64,000 nucleotides of DNA, taken from assembly GCA_004143945.1 (NCBI GenBank), contig SEHB01000007.1, positions 1 through 64,000 on the forward strand, read 5' to 3'. This stretch comes from Lysobacteraceae bacterium. Lineage in GTDB: Bacteria > Pseudomonadota > Gammaproteobacteria > Xanthomonadales > Rhodanobacteraceae. Under the pieces are notes generated by a model. That model saw only the letters and a list, made by a program, of their open reading frames with translations, was not told where the DNA came from and ran no database searches. A program made the position numbers and the translations under genes. Below are positions 32,534 through 44,017 of the stretch, piece after piece (position 1 is the first letter of the stretch; each line of letters starts with the position of its first letter).

Positions 32534-35344
32534 TCAGGACTTCGGCAGCAGCGCGCGGAACGCGGACGGCGCGGGATAGGCGCGTTCGACGATTGCAGTC
32601 GCGTCGCGCTCGAGCATCGCAGCCTGCGCAGCATCGCCGGCCGCGCGCAGTGAACGCGCATACGCGAGCGCGAGGCGCGCGGTGCGCGGATGTGCGTCGC
32701 CGACGTCCGCGCGCGTGAGCTCGAACGCACGGCGGTCCGCGTCGAGCGCGGCTTGTGCGTCGACCGCGCGCAGGATGTCCGCGCGCGTGCTCGCGACGCG
32801 CGCATGCATCTCCGGCTCGACGCGCGTGCCGACCGCCTCGACCTTTCGCAGCAGTTCCAGCGCGTCGGCATCGCGGTGGTTGGCGGCCAGCCAGCGAGCG
32901 AGCGGCAGCCACGCGTACGCGAGCTCCTCGCTGTCGGCCTGCGCGGCGCTGCGCGACGCCACCACCGCGTCGATCAGCGTGCGCGCCTCGGCGCCGGCCT
33001 GCCCCGCATCGATGAGCGCATTCGCAAGGTCCACGCGCATCACCGGCAGGCGGCTGTTGTCCGCATCGCCGACCACCGATTCGAGTATCGCGAGCGCCTG
33101 GCGCAGCAGCGGCACCGCGCGCTCGAAGTCGCCGCGCAGGTAGTGCAGGCGCCCGGCCGAGAACAGCGCATGCGCGTACTGCGTGCTGCGCGCGCCGTCG
33201 CGCGCGAGCGTCGCCGGCGTAGCGCGTGCGATCAGCGCCTCGGCCTCGTCGAAGCGCCCCTGCTCGGCCAGCATGCGCCCGAGCTGCAGGCGCTCGCGCG
33301 CGAGGGGTGAGCTGTCCTCGCCGAACAGCACGCGCGTCAGCTCGAGGCGCCTGCGCGCGGCGTCGAGCGCGCGCGCGTAGTCTCCGGCGTAGGACAGTGC
33401 ATTCTCGTGGATGTCGAGCGCGCGCCGGTACGCGAGGGTGCGCGTCGTGCCGGCGGCTTCCATGGAGGAGCGCGCGCGCTCGCAGTACGCCAGGGCTTCG
33501 CGCGGCCGGCCCGAATCGGCACCGATCGCGCAGAGGTCGAGCAGGCTCTCGACGATCGCCTGCGACGGTGCGCCGACGCGTTCGCGCAGCGCCAGCGCCT
33601 CGCGCGCGGCAGCGTCCGCCTCGCGCGTCTTCGCGCCGCGCATGAGCGTTCGCGCGAGCGCGCTCCAGGCGTCGGCCTGCAGCGCCTCGTCATCGGGGGC
33701 GTGCGTGCGCATCAGTTCGAGCGCGGCGCGCGCCGCGCGTTCGGCGTCGGCCGACGAGCCGTTCGATTCGACCATTGCGAGCGCCTGCGCGCGCAGGCTG
33801 CGTGCCGCCGCGAGCGGATCGTCCACCACGGGATCTCGCTGCAGGCGCGCGGCCTCGGCCAGCAGCGAGGCGCCCGCCTCGCCCTCGTTGATGCCGCGGT
33901 AGGCATTGCCGAGTGCCTCTAGCAGGCGCGCGCGCACGTGCGGCTGGTCCGCGAGTTCGGTCGCGATGCGCTCGCGGCCGCGGTCGAGCACCGCGCGCGC
34001 GCTGAAGTCGTGGCGGCCCGAGGCGGTCGGATCCGCGAGTGCGAACGCCGACACGAGGAAATCGGTGGTGCGACCCGCGACTTCGGCCTCCACGCGCGCG
34101 GCGCGCTCGGCCAGCAGCGTGCGCCAGGTGAAGCCCGCGGCGACCGCGACGACGAGTGCCGCGGCCGCGATCGCCCAGCGGTTTCGCCGCATGAAGCGCT
34201 GTGCGCGATATCCGAACTGGTCCTTTCGCGCGAGCACCGGCTGCGCCGCGAGGTGGCGACGCAGGTCGTCGGCGAACTCGGCGACCGACGCGTACCGCTG
34301 CGCGGGCTCGCGCCGCAGCGCCTTCAACGCGATCGCGTCGATGTCCGGCGATATCCGGCGCGACGTGCGGCGAGTGCGCGCCGACGACGCCTCCGCGCGC
34401 GCCTGGGCGCGCCGGCTCGGCGGCGCCACCTCGCCGGACACGATTGCGCTGCTGCGCGCGTGGTCGTTCGGCAGGTGCGCGAACGGCCGCGCGCCCGTGA
34501 GCAACTCGTACAGGACGACGCCGAGCGCATAGATGTCGCTCGCGGTGCCGAGCGGCTGCCCCTCGATCTGTTCCGGACTCGCGTACGCGAGCGTCATCGC
34601 GTGGACCAGGGTGGTCGCGCCCGCGGATCCGTCCTCGCGATCGAGCAGGCGCGCGATGCCGAAGTCGAGCAGCTTGGGTTCGCCCGCCGCGTCGACGAGG
34701 ATGTTCGCGGGTTTAAGGTCGCGATGGATCACGAGCCGCGCATGCGCGTACGCGACCGCGGCGCAGACCTTGAGGAACAGCGCGATGCGATCGTGCAGCG
34801 CGAGCCCGCGCGCATCGCACCAGCGGTCGATGTGCTCGCCTTCGACGTATTCCATCGCGAGGAACGGGCGGTCGTCGAGCCCGGCGCCCGCATCGAGCAG
34901 CTGCGCGATGTTCGGATGCTGCAGCGACGCGAGGATGCGACCCTCGGCGAGGAAGCGCGCGCGCTCGCGCGTGCCCGGCAGGTCGGTGCCGCGCAGCATC
35001 TTCAGCGCCACGCGCCGGCGGATGCCGCCATCCTCGCGTTCGGCCAGCCAGACCTGGCCCATGCCGCCCTCGCCGAGGCGTTCGAGCAGGCGGTACTCGC
35101 GCGGCGCCTGCACCTCGACCCGCACGTCACCGAGCAGCTCGCGCGCGTGCGCATCGGCGCCCGCATCGAGCGCGGACGGCGCGCTGTCCTCGGCCGACGC
35201 GACGAGCCAGTCGACTTCGCGCCGCAGGCCGTCGTCGGCCGCGCAGGCGCGTCCGAGGAAGTCCGCGCGCGCGTCGCCGGCGAGGTCGAGCGCGGCGTGC
35301 GCGATGCCGAGCGCACGCTGGTAACGCGCATCGCCGCCGTTCAT
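32534..35344 (-). CDS. Serine/threonine protein kinase, TM helix plus TPR C-terminus
   Basis: YRLLERLGEGGMGQVWLAERE, VIHRDLKPANILVDAAGEPKLLDFGIARLL, TLAYASPEQIEGQPLGTASDIYALGVVLYELLTG; TM (WAIAAAALVVAVAAGFTW) then repeated helices. Confidence 0.93.
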   Translation of the reverse strand: MNGGDARYQRALGIAHAALDLAGDARADFLGRACAADDGLRREVDWLVASAEDSAPSALDAGADAHARELLGDVRVEVQAPREYRLLERLGEGGMGQVWLAEREDGGIRRRVALKMLRGTDLPGTRERARFLAEGRILASLQHPNIAQLLDAGAGLDDRPFLAMEYVEGEHIDRWCDARGLALHDRIALFLKVCAAVAYAHARLVIHRDLKPANILVDAAGEPKLLDFGIARLLDREDGSAGATTLVHAMTLAYASPEQIEGQPLGTASDIYALGVVLYELLTGARPFAHLPNDHARSSAIVSGEVAPPSRRAQARAEASSARTRRTSRRISPDIDAIALKALRREPAQRYASVAEFADDLRRHLAAQPVLARKDQFGYRAQRFMRRNRWAIAAAALVVAVAAGFTWRTLLAERAARVEAEVAGRTTDFLVSAFALADPTASGRHDFSARAVLDRGRERIATELADQPHVRARLLEALGNAYRGINEGEAGASLLAEAARLQRDPVVDDPLAAARSLRAQALAMVESNGSSADAERAARAALELMRTHAPDDEALQADAWSALARTLMRGAKTREADAAAREALALRERVGAPSQAIVESLLDLCAIGADSGRPREALAYCERARSSMEAAGTTRTLAYRRALDIHENALSYAGDYARALDAARRRLELTRVLFGEDSSPLARERLQLGRMLAEQGRFDEAEALIARATPATLARDGARSTQYAHALFSAGRLHYLRGDFERAVPLLRQALAILESVVGDADNSRLPVMRVDLANALIDAGQAGAEARTLIDAVVASRSAAQADSEELAYAWLPLARWLAANHRDADALELLRKVEAVGTRVEPEMHARVASTRADILRAVDAQAALDADRRAFELTRADVGDAHPRTARLALAYARSLRAAGDAAQAAMLERDATAIVERAYPAPSAFRALLPKS

Positions 35345-35901
35345 GCGAGTTCGCGCTGCAGCCACGCGCGCGCCATGCGCCAGTCGCGCACCACGGTCGG
35401 GCGCGCGACGTCGAGCACGTCGGCGATCTGCTCGAGTTCGAGCCCGGCGAAGAACTTGAGATCGACCACGCGTGCCTGGCGCGGACTGATCGACGCGAGG
35501 CGTCCGAGCACCGCGTCGAGTTGCACGAGGTCCACGCCCTCGCCAGCGGGCAGGTCGACTTCGTCGATGCCGATGCGCTCGTCCGAGCCCGGGCGCTTGA
35601 GCGCGCGGCGCCGTCGCGCGTGATCGACGAGCACGCGTCGCATCGCCTGCGCGGCGATCGCGATGAAGTGAGCGCGATCGGACGGCGCCTTCTGCTGCGC
35701 GGCGAGGCGCAGGAACGCCTCGTTCACGAGTGCGGTGGTCTGCAGCGTGTGGTCGCCGCGCTCGCGCGCGAGCGCGCGCGAGGCGAGCGACTTGAGGTCC
35801 GCGTACACGATCGGCGCGAGGCGGTCGAGCGCCGTGCCGTCGCCCTGTTGCCAGCATGACAGCAGGCGCGCCACTTCGTTTTCATCATCGTCGGCGGCCA
35901 T
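35341..35901 (-). CDS. ECF-type RNA polymerase sigma factor (TIGR02999/ECF_sigma70-like)
   Basis: VYADLKSLASRALARERGDHTLQTTALVNEAFLRLAAQ...; 4-nt ATGA overlap with the downstream kinase. Confidence 0.9.
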   Translation of the reverse strand: MAADDDENEVARLLSCWQQGDGTALDRLAPIVYADLKSLASRALARERGDHTLQTTALVNEAFLRLAAQQKAPSDRAHFIAIAAQAMRRVLVDHARRRRALKRPGSDERIGIDEVDLPAGEGVDLVQLDAVLGRLASISPRQARVVDLKFFAGLELEQIADVLDVARPTVVRDWRMARAWLQRELA

Positions 35902-36090
35902 CGCGCTCCTGCGCGGGGTCGTGCACGGCTCGAGCCCGAGGATAGCAAGGGATCGACGCGGCCGCCGACGCCGGACGAGCGAGCGATGGCGCTTCGCGCA
36001 GCGGACGGCCGGGGCTGGCGACGGCGATGCTATAGTTCCGCGGTGTAGTCCCCGGCCGTGCGGGATGCGCGGCGCCTCGACCCGGCGACC

Positions 36091-38403
<2,313 letters not shown>

Positions 38404-38492
38404 TCGCGCCCGCTCATCCCGGATCGCATGCTGGCCCCTGAGACCGCGTTCCTGCGTGGACCTGATCGACGCAACGACAGCGGCGGTGGGCG

Positions 38493-40880
38493 ATGGGCGG
38501 GAGATCGAATTCATGGCGCGCGAACGCAGCATGCGTGCGCGCGGCGCTGCGCTTCGCCGGCCTCGCGTTCGCTTTCGCATTCGCGGCGGCCAGTGGTGCG
38601 CAGGCGCAGGACTACATGGCGCGGCAGGTAATCACGGCGGTCGCCAGCGGCGAAGGCGCGCAGCATGGGCTGTTCGGCTGGGATGTCGCAATCGATGGCG
38701 ACCTGGCGGTCGCCTGTGATGCGCGGCTGGATGGATCGCCCGCGCGCGTGCGCACCTGGCGACGTTCGGGGCAGGCCTGGCAACGCCTGCCTGCGCATGA
38801 CGTCGTGCTCTACGGCGACAGCGGATGCCGGATCGCACTCGCCGATGGCACGCTCGCGATCACCCAGTACGGCTCCACCGCACCCTCGCGCGGGTACATC
38901 AACGTGTTCGCGTGGACGGACGAGGGGTGGGACCAGGAATACGGCGTATCGACGACCGCCGACTTCTACGATGCGATCGCGACCAGCGGCAGCATCGTGG
39001 CCGTCGGCGCGCCGTTGCACGACGGTGCAGCCGGTGACAACACCGGTCGCGTGCGCGTCCTGCGACGCTCCGGCAGCGGCAGCTGGACGTCGTCGTTCAT
39101 CAACCCGCCGACGGCGCAGGAAGACGCGTACTTCGGTCAGTCGGTCGCGATCGTGGCCGGCGCGATCGCGGTCGGCGCCCCGGCCATGGATGTCGACGAT
39201 GGCGGCACGCTGCGCGCTGACGCAGGCGCGGCCTATGTGTTCGAACTCACGATCGACACCTGGAACCTCGCGGCATCGCTGACCGAGCCCGGCGGCGATA
39301 TCGGGGCGGGGCACCGCTTCGGCAGTGCGGTCGCGATCAGCGGCCTCGATCCGAGCACGCCGGATCGCCTGCTGGTGAGCGCCCCGTCGAACGCGGACGT
39401 CGCGCATGCGGGCATCGTGCGCGCGTATGCACGCGCCGCCGGCAGCTGGACCGAGGCGTTCTCGTTCGGCCAGTCCGGTTCGCCCGTCGACGACCAGTTC
39501 GGCTGCTCGCTCGCGATGGACGGCGCGTGGGCGGTGATCGGCGCCTGCTCGAACAGCAGCGTCGCCGCGAACGCCGGCGCGCTGCGCGTCGCGCGCTTCA
39601 ACGACGACTTCGAGGGCGTCGCGTCCTGGTCGCAACGCACCGATCCGGGTGGCGTCGCGAACGACTACTTCGGCGGCCGCGTCGGCATCGATCGGGACGG
39701 CCCTGCCGTGATCGCCGGCAACCCGGCCGCCAACCTGCATGGCAACGCGTCCCAGGGCGTCGTGCTGACGAGCGTGGGCACGACCGGCGACGTGCCCCCG
39801 CTCGCGCGCAGCTTCGAACTCGGCCAGGGCCTCACCGGCGCGCGCGCATCGCAGTTCGCCGTCGACGGCGACGCGATCGCGATCGGCGCATCGGGCGAGG
39901 ATGTCGGCCTGCAGCAGCAGCGTGGCGCGGCCTACGTCTACCGTCGTGGCACCGGCGGTTACCTGTTCGAAGCTCGCGTGCTCGCCCCCGACGGCATGGC
40001 GGGGGACCAGTTCGGCGCGACGATCGCGCTGCAGGGCGACCGCTTGCTCGTCGGCGCACCCGGGCGTGCGAGCCAGGGCGAGCCGCAGGCCGGCGCGGTC
40101 TACGCGTTCCGGCGCGTTTCGGGGACCTGGACGCTCGAGGCGCAATGGGTGCCGGCCGATCCGGGTTACGAGACCACGTTCGGCTTCACGCTCGCGCTCG
40201 ACGGGTCGACCGCGATGGTCGGCGAATTCGGCGAGAACACCAGCGTCTTCGAACGCTCGACCGAGGGCACGTGGAGCCTCGTGCAGGCGCTGCCCTATCG
40301 CGCGTGGTCGCTCGCGATGCGCGGCGACCGCGCGTTCCTCGGCGACCCCAATGCCGCGGACGGCGTCGGCAGTGTCGCGTTCTATCGCCGTGAGAACGGA
40401 TGGTGGGAGCCGCAGGGCACGCTTGCGGGGACCACGGCGGACCAGGGCTTCGGCCGCGGCGTCGATGCGGATGGCGACGTCATCGCCGTCGCGAGTTCCG
40501 TCGCAGCGGTGCCGGTGCTGCTGTACCAGCGCTCCGGCGAGACCTGGTTGCCGTCGGCGAGCCTGCTGCCCGAGGACGTCACCGCCGACACGATCTGCTC
40601 GCGTGTCGCGCTGCGCGCGTCCACCTTGCTGCTCGGCTGCAACGAGCCCGGATACGAGGGCGCGGTCTACGTGCTCGAGAAGGCGTCCGGCGCCTGGAGC
40701 CAGGTGCAGAAGCTGACCCTGCCAAGCCCGGTCGAACTCGACGTGTTCGGCAACCCCCTCGCGATCGCACCGGGCGGCTGGCTGTTCGCGGGTTCGTTCG
40801 GTCGCGACCTGGACTTCATCGACCAGGGCGCGGTCTACGCCTTCGCGGGCGATCGGCTGTTCCGCGACGGTTTCGACTAG
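38493..40880 (+). CDS. Secreted FG-GAP (integrin alpha-like) repeat protein; start uncertain (GTG 38535 possible)
   Basis: Signal-like region ALRFAGLAFAFAFAAASGAQAQ; repeated FG-GAP units (GDQFGATIALQGDRLLVGAPG, DQFGCSLAMDGAWAVIGA). C-terminus GDRLFRDGFD*. Confidence 0.85.
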   Translation: MGGRSNSWRANAACVRAALRFAGLAFAFAFAAASGAQAQDYMARQVITAVASGEGAQHGLFGWDVAIDGDLAVACDARLDGSPARVRTWRRSGQAWQRLPAHDVVLYGDSGCRIALADGTLAITQYGSTAPSRGYINVFAWTDEGWDQEYGVSTTADFYDAIATSGSIVAVGAPLHDGAAGDNTGRVRVLRRSGSGSWTSSFINPPTAQEDAYFGQSVAIVAGAIAVGAPAMDVDDGGTLRADAGAAYVFELTIDTWNLAASLTEPGGDIGAGHRFGSAVAISGLDPSTPDRLLVSAPSNADVAHAGIVRAYARAAGSWTEAFSFGQSGSPVDDQFGCSLAMDGAWAVIGACSNSSVAANAGALRVARFNDDFEGVASWSQRTDPGGVANDYFGGRVGIDRDGPAVIAGNPAANLHGNASQGVVLTSVGTTGDVPPLARSFELGQGLTGARASQFAVDGDAIAIGASGEDVGLQQQRGAAYVYRRGTGGYLFEARVLAPDGMAGDQFGATIALQGDRLLVGAPGRASQGEPQAGAVYAFRRVSGTWTLEAQWVPADPGYETTFGFTLALDGSTAMVGEFGENTSVFERSTEGTWSLVQALPYRAWSLAMRGDRAFLGDPNAADGVGSVAFYRRENGWWEPQGTLAGTTADQGFGRGVDADGDVIAVASSVAAVPVLLYQRSGETWLPSASLLPEDVTADTICSRVALRASTLLLGCNEPGYEGAVYVLEKASGAWSQVQKLTLPSPVELDVFGNPLAIAPGGWLFAGSFGRDLDFIDQGAVYAFAGDRLFRDGFD

Positions 40881-41079
40881 CCGGCGGCGCCTTCGCGGGC
40901 TCCCGCCGAGCTTGCGCGCGCCGGCGGTGCGCGACGCAGGCCGTGCGGGTCGTGGTCGCGCCGTCGCGCCGCGGGTTACGCAGAACACGGTATTCGGGTT
41001 ATCGTCGGCGCTCCGGGGTGGCAGGCTTCGATTGCGGCGGTAAGCCGCATCCGCGTGCGACCGTTGCTGCGCATCGCCG

Positions 41080-42477
41080 ATGACCGAACCTGTCGATTCA
41101 CACCCATCCTCCGATGCGAGGGCGCCGGCACCTCGACCGGGCTGGCTCTGGCGCGCCCCGGTAGCCGATCCGGTCGACCGGCGAAATGCGCCGATGCTGC
41201 AGGTCGTCCTGCTCCTGCTCGGCACGTTGCCGCCCCTGATGTGGGCCTATCGCGCGCTCGCGGCCGACATCCCGTGGCGCCCGGGCGAACTCGAGAGCCT
41301 CGCGATGAGCCTGCTCGTCAGTGCCACCGCGCTGGCCGGTGTCCTGTTGATCCGACGCGGTCGCCTGCAGTGGGCGATCCGGCAGATGCTCGTCGTCATC
41401 GCCGTCACCGTGATCGCCGGATACGCGCTGCACGGTTTCGATGCGGGCCGCTACGAGCAGCCTCTGCTGGTGGTGTGGATCGTCCTCGCCGGGTTGATGG
41501 TCGGGCGGCGCGCGTTGTGGTTGATGTTCGGCGCCATCGTGGTCGCGTTCACCGTCGGCACGTTCTCCGATGCGCGCACGAGCACCGATCCGATCGATAC
41601 CGGGTTCAACCTCGCGATGAACGGCGTCATCCACGCGGTGATGTTCCTGCTGATCGCGGTGGTGGTCGACCGCAGCGTGACCGCGCTGCGCGAGACCCTC
41701 GCCGACGCCACGCTGCGCGGGGACGAGCTCGCGCTCGCGAACCGGCGTCTGGAAGCCGAAATGGCCGAGCGCGAGCGCGTGCAGGAACAGTTGATCCACG
41801 CACGGAAGGTCGAAGCGGTCGGTCGTCTAGCGGGCGGCATCGCGCACGATTTCAACCACCTGCTCGCGCTGATACTGGGCTACGCGGAGAAGGGCAGGGC
41901 ATCGTCGGCACCCGCGGACCTTCGCGAGGCGCTGACCGGCATCGAGGCGGCGGGTCGACGCGCGAGCGCCGTGACGCGCAAGCTGCTGAACTTCAGCCGC
42001 CAGGACGAGACGCGCGCGCAGCATTTCGACGCCGGCGACGCGCTGCGCGATCTTGGTCCGATGCTGCGCCAGGCGATGCATCCCGGCGTGCGGATCGGTT
42101 TCGACATCGCCGACGAGCCGTTGCCGATCGTGTTCGATCGCGCGCAGTTCGACCTCGTCGCGCTCAATCTCGCATCGAACGCGAACCACGCGATGCCGGA
42201 GGGCGGGCGTTTTGACCTGGCCGCGCGGCGCGATGGCGATGATATCTCGCTCGCGTTCGCGGATGATGGCGTCGGCATGAGCGACGAAGTCCGCGCGCGC
42301 GTGTTCGAACCCTTCTTCTCGACCAAGCCCGCCGGGCAAGGGGTGGGCCTCGGGCTGTCGGTCACGCATGACCTGGTCGTCGCGGCAGGTGGCTGCATCG
42401 AGGTCCACACCGCGCCGGGCCGCACCACGTTCCGCATTCGCCTGCCGCTCGCGCAGGGTGCGATGGCCGATGCTTGA
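41080..42477 (+). CDS. Membrane sensor histidine kinase
   Basis: Several TM helices; VGRLAGGIAHDFNHLLALILGYAEKG (H-box); NLASNANHAMP; ADDGVGMSDEVRARVFEPFFSTKPAGQGVGLGLSV. Confidence 0.92.
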   Translation: MTEPVDSHPSSDARAPAPRPGWLWRAPVADPVDRRNAPMLQVVLLLLGTLPPLMWAYRALAADIPWRPGELESLAMSLLVSATALAGVLLIRRGRLQWAIRQMLVVIAVTVIAGYALHGFDAGRYEQPLLVVWIVLAGLMVGRRALWLMFGAIVVAFTVGTFSDARTSTDPIDTGFNLAMNGVIHAVMFLLIAVVVDRSVTALRETLADATLRGDELALANRRLEAEMAERERVQEQLIHARKVEAVGRLAGGIAHDFNHLLALILGYAEKGRASSAPADLREALTGIEAAGRRASAVTRKLLNFSRQDETRAQHFDAGDALRDLGPMLRQAMHPGVRIGFDIADEPLPIVFDRAQFDLVALNLASNANHAMPEGGRFDLAARRDGDDISLAFADDGVGMSDEVRARVFEPFFSTKPAGQGVGLGLSVTHDLVVAAGGCIEVHTAPGRTTFRIRLPLAQGAMADA

Positions 42478-43222
42478 TCGGCGAGCCGCAGGGCGAGATG
42501 TTCGCGATCCGCTGGGCGAGGCGCCGCGCATCGCGGTGCTCGAGGACGACGACGCGCTGCGCGACGACATCCTGTTGCCCGCGTTCGCTGCACGCGGCTT
42601 CGCCGCCGAGGGCTTCGCGCGGGCCGCCGACCTGTACCGGCGCATGGTCTCCGCGTCGTTCGACGTGGCCGTCGTCGACATCGGTCTCCCCGACGAGGAC
42701 GGGCTGTCGGTCGCGCGCAACCTGCGCGCCGGGTCGGCGCTCGGCATCGTGGTGTTGACGGGAACCGGCGGGACGGCCGAACGCATGCGCGCATTGGACG
42801 AAGTCGCGGATGCCTGGCTGTCCAAGCCGATCGAGACCGGCGTCGTCGTGGCCACCGTCGGTAGCGTGCTCCGGCGCGTACGCATGCCGCCCGCGGCCGC
42901 CGGAGCCGAGTTCGAGCGACCCTGCTGGCGGCTCGCGGCGGGCCAATGGCGACTGCTCGCGCCATCCGGGCGCTCGGTCGACCTCAACCGTGCGGAACGC
43001 TGCGTGCTGGCCTTCCTGTTCGCTGCGAATGGCGAGCCGGTCGCGCGCGAGCGACTGATCGAGGAACTGGGCGAGCCGCTGCACGAATTCGACCCGCACC
43101 GCCTCGACATGCTCGTCCACCGCCTGCGACGCAAGGTCGCGGAAGAAGCGGCAGAGGAGCTCCCGCTGCGCGCCGTGCGCGGCCTCGGCTACGTGTTCGT
43201 CGCGGACGACGCCGGCGCCTGA
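42470..43222 (+). CDS. DNA-binding response regulator, OmpR/PhoB-like
   Basis: RIAVLEDDDALRDDI, VAVVDIGLPDEDGL, SKPIE; C-terminal winged helix (RAVRGLGYVFVADD); 8-nt overlap with the kinase. Confidence 0.9.
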   Translation: MLDRRAAGRDVRDPLGEAPRIAVLEDDDALRDDILLPAFAARGFAAEGFARAADLYRRMVSASFDVAVVDIGLPDEDGLSVARNLRAGSALGIVVLTGTGGTAERMRALDEVADAWLSKPIETGVVVATVGSVLRRVRMPPAAAGAEFERPCWRLAAGQWRLLAPSGRSVDLNRAERCVLAFLFAANGEPVARERLIEELGEPLHEFDPHRLDMLVHRLRRKVAEEAAEELPLRAVRGLGYVFVADDAGA

Positions 43223-43524
43223 CCACGCGCTCGCGTGCGGCGACGCTGCGGCGCGATCGCCTGCAAATCGATCTCCCCTCGCGCCCATAGCGGGCGGGCG
43301 ATGACTTTCGGTGAGTCATCGCAAGTCGCCGTGCGTGCTCGAGCGCATCGCGTTTCCTGCCCTCGCCGCCGGTGGATGCATCGATCCACGAGCTGGATGG
43401 CCAAGAGGAGACGTCAGTCGCATGGGAGTGCCGGCCTCCCCGAGGCGGGCCGCAGGGATGCACCAGGTCTGCATCGTGGATGACTGATGCGCTCCTGCTC
43501 GAGCTGGCCAGCGGCTCCGCGCTC

Positions 43525-43598
43525 GCGGAAGGCACGCGCACGCTGCATCCGGCCGGCGCCACCGGCGAACGCGGCGTGATGGACGTGAGCGACTCGTC
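43525..43598 (+). pseudogene. Fossil fragment duplicating the 5' end of the downstream giant secreted protein gene
   Basis: Encodes AEGTRTLHPAGATGERGVMDVSDSS, identical at protein level to 44126-44199; four nucleotide differences in 74, all synonymous. Confidence 0.8.
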
Positions 43599-44017
43599 CT
43601 CGAACCACTCGCTGAGTGAGGGTGGGGTCCTCACGGTTGCGAGGGAGTTTCCCTCAGCGCGTCCACGCAGCAACGACGGGCCCCTGACGCATTCAATCGC
43701 AAGAACAGCGAGATGGAGCGATGGACAGCTCGGTGCGGGGGGACAAGGCGTGAGCATTCGTGAAGTTTGCAATAGGTAGCGTGATCTTTTTTTGTCACCG
43801 GCCTGAGTAGACTCGCGGCCCCAAAGATTGCCGTGGCTCCCATCGGGATCGCCGCATGCACGACAAGGCTTTGGCCGCGATATCGGGATTCGGGATATCT
43901 GCGCCGATCGGCGCGCGTGCCGCCTCTCGTGCCATCCATACGAATTCACGCATCGGAATGCGGACGGCGTTCGCGCCGTGGTCGGGACGAACTGAAGATT
44001 TCTCCGGGGAGGCTGCA

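Noticed and set aside
43223-43524. Possible intact coding gene between the response regulator and the fossil duplicate
   Set aside because: The open frame (43372-43779) contains the duplicated fragment but no coherent signal peptide or domain; better explained as degraded DNA.
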